From CSP1-4 sp036559965 (GTDB lineage: Bacteria > Chloroflexota > Limnocylindria > Limnocylindrales > CSP1-4): a stretch of 7,574 nucleotides of DNA. The DNA is taken from contig DATBSD010000125.1 of NCBI GenBank assembly GCA_036559965.1, forward strand, positions 1-7,574, in the 5' to 3' direction. The notes beneath the pieces are model-generated. The model was given only the letters and a program-made list of their open reading frames with translations, did no database searches and was not told where the DNA came from. This document shows, piece after piece, positions 5,678 through 7,574 of this stretch; within the stretch, counting starts at the first letter, position 1; every line of letters starts with the position of its first letter. The position numbers and the translations under genes are program-made.

Positions 5678-7081
5678 CTAGACGGCGACCTCGATGGTCT
5701 GCGCGCAGCGCAGGATGGCGTCGGCCGAGCGGTCGATATCCTGCTCGGTGGTCGAGGCGTTGGAGACCGACACACGGACCGCGGCGAGGCCATGCCAGGT
5801 CGTCGTCCCCAGCCAGCACGTGCCATCGCGCTGGACGGCCGCCGCCACGGCCTGCGTCCGGCGGTCGGCGGCCGCCGCTTCCTCGCCCGGCGCCGCGAAG
5901 CGGACGAGGACCTGCGTGAAGCCGACGTCGTTGAGGATCTCGACGCCATCTGCTCGGCTCAGCCGTTCGGCCATCCGGCGGGCCAGCGCGCCGTAGCGGT
6001 CGACCTGCGCGGCGACACCGGCACGGCCGAGCACCCGCAGCGCCGTGTAGACACCGAGGCCGCGCGCCGCCCGCGACGACTCGGGCACCCAGTCGTAGGC
6101 GTTGTAGGCATCGTCGCTCCCGCGCACGAGGTAGGCGGCGGTCACGTTCATGGCCGCCCGGTGAGCGTCGGGATCGGCCGTGAAGGCGATGCCGCAGTCG
6201 TAGGGCACGTTGAGCGTCTTGTGGGCATCGGTCGCCCACGAATCGGCCAGCTCAAGGCCAGCGGTCAGCGAGCGGTAGCGGTCCGAGGCCGCCGCCCAGA
6301 GCCCGAACGCCCCGTCGACGTGGAGCCAGCCGCCAGTCTCGCGCACGGCCTCGGCGATCGGCCGCAGTGGGTCGAACGCGCCGCTGTTGACGTTGCCCGC
6401 CTGGCCGCCGACGATCGTCGGCCCGGTCACGGCCGCGAGCCGCCGCTTGAGGTCGTCGGGCCGCATCCGGCCCTGGTCATCGACCGCCACCTTGATCACA
6501 CGGTCGGCGCCCAAGCCGAGCATCCGGAGGGCCACGAAGATCGTCGTGTGGGCCTCCTCGCCCACCAGGACGTTGATCGGCGGCGCCCCGAAGAGACCCT
6601 TCGACTCGACGTCCCAGCCGGCATCGCGGAGCACGGCATGCCGAGCGGCCGCGAGGCCGGTGAAGTTGGCCATCGTCGCCCCGGTCACGAAGCCCACGCT
6701 GGCACCCGGCGGCAGGCCGAGCAGGTCGACCAGCCAGCCCGCGGCGACCTCCTCGACGACGGCGGCGGCGGGTGCCGCGGCATAGTTGCCGGCGTTCTGG
6801 TCCCACGCTGCTGCCAGCCAGGCCGTGGCCACGGTCACAGGCAGGCTGCCGCCGATGACGAAGCCGAAGTAGCGCGGCCCGGCGGTCGCCACGAGGCCGG
6901 GCTCGACATCGCGAGCGAGCGACTCGACCACGGCGACCGGGTCTTCGCCCGTTTCGGGCATCGGCCCGCCGAGCACGGCCCGAAGATCGCCCGGATCGAT
7001 GGGCACGCCGACCGGTCGTTCCTTGACCCCCTCGAGATAGTCGCTGGCGAGCGCGGCGGCCCGCTCCAGGAGCTCGTCCAC
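5678..7081 (-). CDS. Group II PLP-dependent decarboxylase-like enzyme
   Basis: This 467-residue enzyme belongs to the fold-type I group II decarboxylase family (relatives include glutamate, tyrosine and aromatic amino acid decarboxylases) and has the family's usual length. Visible features: SVGFVTGATMANFTGLAAAR (128-147) for phosphate and cofactor binding; EEAHTTI with His178, the residue that stacks on the PLP ring; GWLHVDGAFGLW with Asp256, which pairs with the pyridine nitrogen; and TDAHKTLNVPYDCG with Lys288, the Schiff-base lysine. YNAYDWVPESSRAARGL (326-342) corresponds to the flexible catalytic loop region, and a tyrosine is retained there. The family removes the carboxyl group from L-amino acids, though some members are aldehyde synthases or transaminase-like; the substrate is not clear. 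I chose the GTG at 7081 because homologous sequence begins there and upstream codons read out of phase with the neighbouring gene. It lies 31 bases after the upstream membrane-protein gene, possibly in one operon. Confidence 0.9.
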   Translation of the reverse strand: MDELLERAAALASDYLEGVKERPVGVPIDPGDLRAVLGGPMPETGEDPVAVVESLARDVEPGLVATAGPRYFGFVIGGSLPVTVATAWLAAAWDQNAGNYAAAPAAAVVEEVAAGWLVDLLGLPPGASVGFVTGATMANFTGLAAARHAVLRDAGWDVESKGLFGAPPINVLVGEEAHTTIFVALRMLGLGADRVIKVAVDDQGRMRPDDLKRRLAAVTGPTIVGGQAGNVNSGAFDPLRPIAEAVRETGGWLHVDGAFGLWAAASDRYRSLTAGLELADSWATDAHKTLNVPYDCGIAFTADPDAHRAAMNVTAAYLVRGSDDAYNAYDWVPESSRAARGLGVYTALRVLGRAGVAAQVDRYGALARRMAERLSRADGVEILNDVGFTQVLVRFAAPGEEAAAADRRTQAVAAAVQRDGTCWLGTTTWHGLAAVRVSVSNASTTEQDIDRSADAILRCAQTIEVAV

Positions 7082-7112
7082 GACCGAAGCGTGGCAGCCC
7101 CTTTGGATCCGG

Positions 7113-7574
7113 TCAACCAGCCCCGGCGAGCGGCGGCATGGCAGCGAATCGACGCAATGGCCCCCAGCCGAGCAGCACGGCCGGCGCCAGGAGGACGACG
7201 ACGATCGGCGTCGCGACGCCGATGAAGCCGCCCAGCGGCCACAGGAGCACGACCCCGTATGCGGCGGCCAGCATCCAGCGATCCAGCCACGGCCAGCCCC
7301 GCCGGCCGGCCGCGACGGCGAAAATGCCGACCGCCGGCAGCAGCAGCGTCGCGTCGTAGATCCAGGCGTGCGGGCTGATGACGAGCCCCACGGCGGCGGC
7401 CAGGGCAAGGGCAGCGACCACGGCCCACGCCCGCAGCGCGCGCAGGCTGGCGATGACGTAGACGAGCCCGATGGCGACGCCGACGACGGCTGGCAGCGAA
7501 AACGCACCCGACGCCTCGGCACCACCGAGGATGGCCGCCACGTGCCCCCCGAGGGCGGGCAGCGAGATCGCCTG
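7113..7574 (-). CDS. Polytopic membrane protein, probable GT87/DUF2029 glycosyltransferase (C-terminal part)
   Basis: The 5' end lies beyond the right edge; 153 residues are visible, ending at a TGA at 7115-7113. The fragment is almost entirely hydrophobic, with about four or five membrane segments, among them PAVVGVAIGLVYVIASL, WAVVAALALAAAVGLVIS, a segment around LLLPAVGIFAVAA, and two near the C-terminus (MLAAAYGVVLLWPLGGFIGV and VVVLLAPAVLLGW). The motif ISPHAWIYDATLLLPA (about residues 66-81) matches the late-loop SPH-x3-YD signature I associate with DUF2029/GT87 polyprenyl-phosphate-mannose-dependent transferases, which build lipoglycans or other envelope glycans. The catalytic N-terminal region is outside the window, so the exact activity is unproven. 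It may be cotranscribed with the PLP enzyme 31 bases downstream. I am fairly sure it is a real membrane-protein gene and less sure of the family. Confidence 0.75.
   Translation of the reverse strand, partial: QAISLPALGGHVAAILGGAEASGAFSLPAVVGVAIGLVYVIASLRALRAWAVVAALALAAAVGLVISPHAWIYDATLLLPAVGIFAVAAGRRGWPWLDRWMLAAAYGVVLLWPLGGFIGVATPIVVVLLAPAVLLGWGPLRRFAAMPPLAGAG

Noticed and set aside
1..7081. Idea of a GABA-type pathway linking the PLP decarboxylase with the semialdehyde dehydrogenase
   Set aside because: The two genes are on opposite strands and 5 kb apart, with unrelated genes between them, and the decarboxylase substrate is not evident.
5792..7225. Plus-strand open frame of about 477 codons opposite the PLP enzyme
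   Set aside because: The PLP enzyme on the minus strand has every family motif; the antisense translation is His/Arg/Pro-rich with no domain.
1..7574. tRNA, rRNA, CRISPR, insertion sequence or prophage features
   Set aside because: No cloverleaf-like segments, spaced repeats, transposase motifs or terminal inverted repeats were seen.

Overview
The window is a GC-rich bacterial stretch (about two thirds G+C by eye) with tightly packed genes, frequent GTG starts and a strong G/C bias at third codon positions. The gene mix includes an ECF sigma factor paired with a membrane-anchored PD40 beta-propeller protein, a DUF6194 protein, and an HTH protein carrying a PD-(D/E)xK-like domain. It fits a Chloroflexota soil or freshwater lineage (Limnocylindria/Ellin6529-like) or a high-GC actinobacterium. 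This placement is inferred from gene style; no marker gene is present.

Layout: 1-1178 is on the plus strand and holds the 3' part of a succinate-semialdehyde-type aldehyde dehydrogenase. An isochorismatase-fold cysteine hydrolase follows, its start overlapping the dehydrogenase stop by one base (TGATG). Everything from 1254 to 7574 is on the minus strand, converging on this pair. In order of transcription (right to left) it reads: the C-terminal end of a polytopic membrane protein, probably a GT87/DUF2029-type mannosyltransferase (7574-7113); a group II PLP-dependent decarboxylase-like enzyme (7081-5678); an ECF sigma factor (5595-5032); a single-pass membrane protein with an extracytoplasmic propeller (5035-3731, ATGA overlap with the sigma gene); a DUF6194 protein (3619-3185); an EamA/DMT transporter (3104-2196); and an HTH plus PD-(D/E)xK-like protein (2069-1254).

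The sigma factor and the propeller protein look like one signalling unit, in which the membrane protein senses something outside the cell and restrains the sigma factor. The dehydrogenase and hydrolase look like one catabolic unit. The remaining minus-strand genes have 80-130 bp gaps containing hairpins and may be transcribed separately.

The points most worth following are the sigma/propeller pair without a visible zinc anti-sigma motif, the HTH-nuclease-like fusion, and a two-part sequence (TTTCGGCC, short spacer, CGAACGAC) shared by the regions upstream of the sigma gene and of the HTH-nuclease gene. I see no RNA genes, CRISPR array, insertion sequence or phage gene. No gap between genes exceeds 130 bases.
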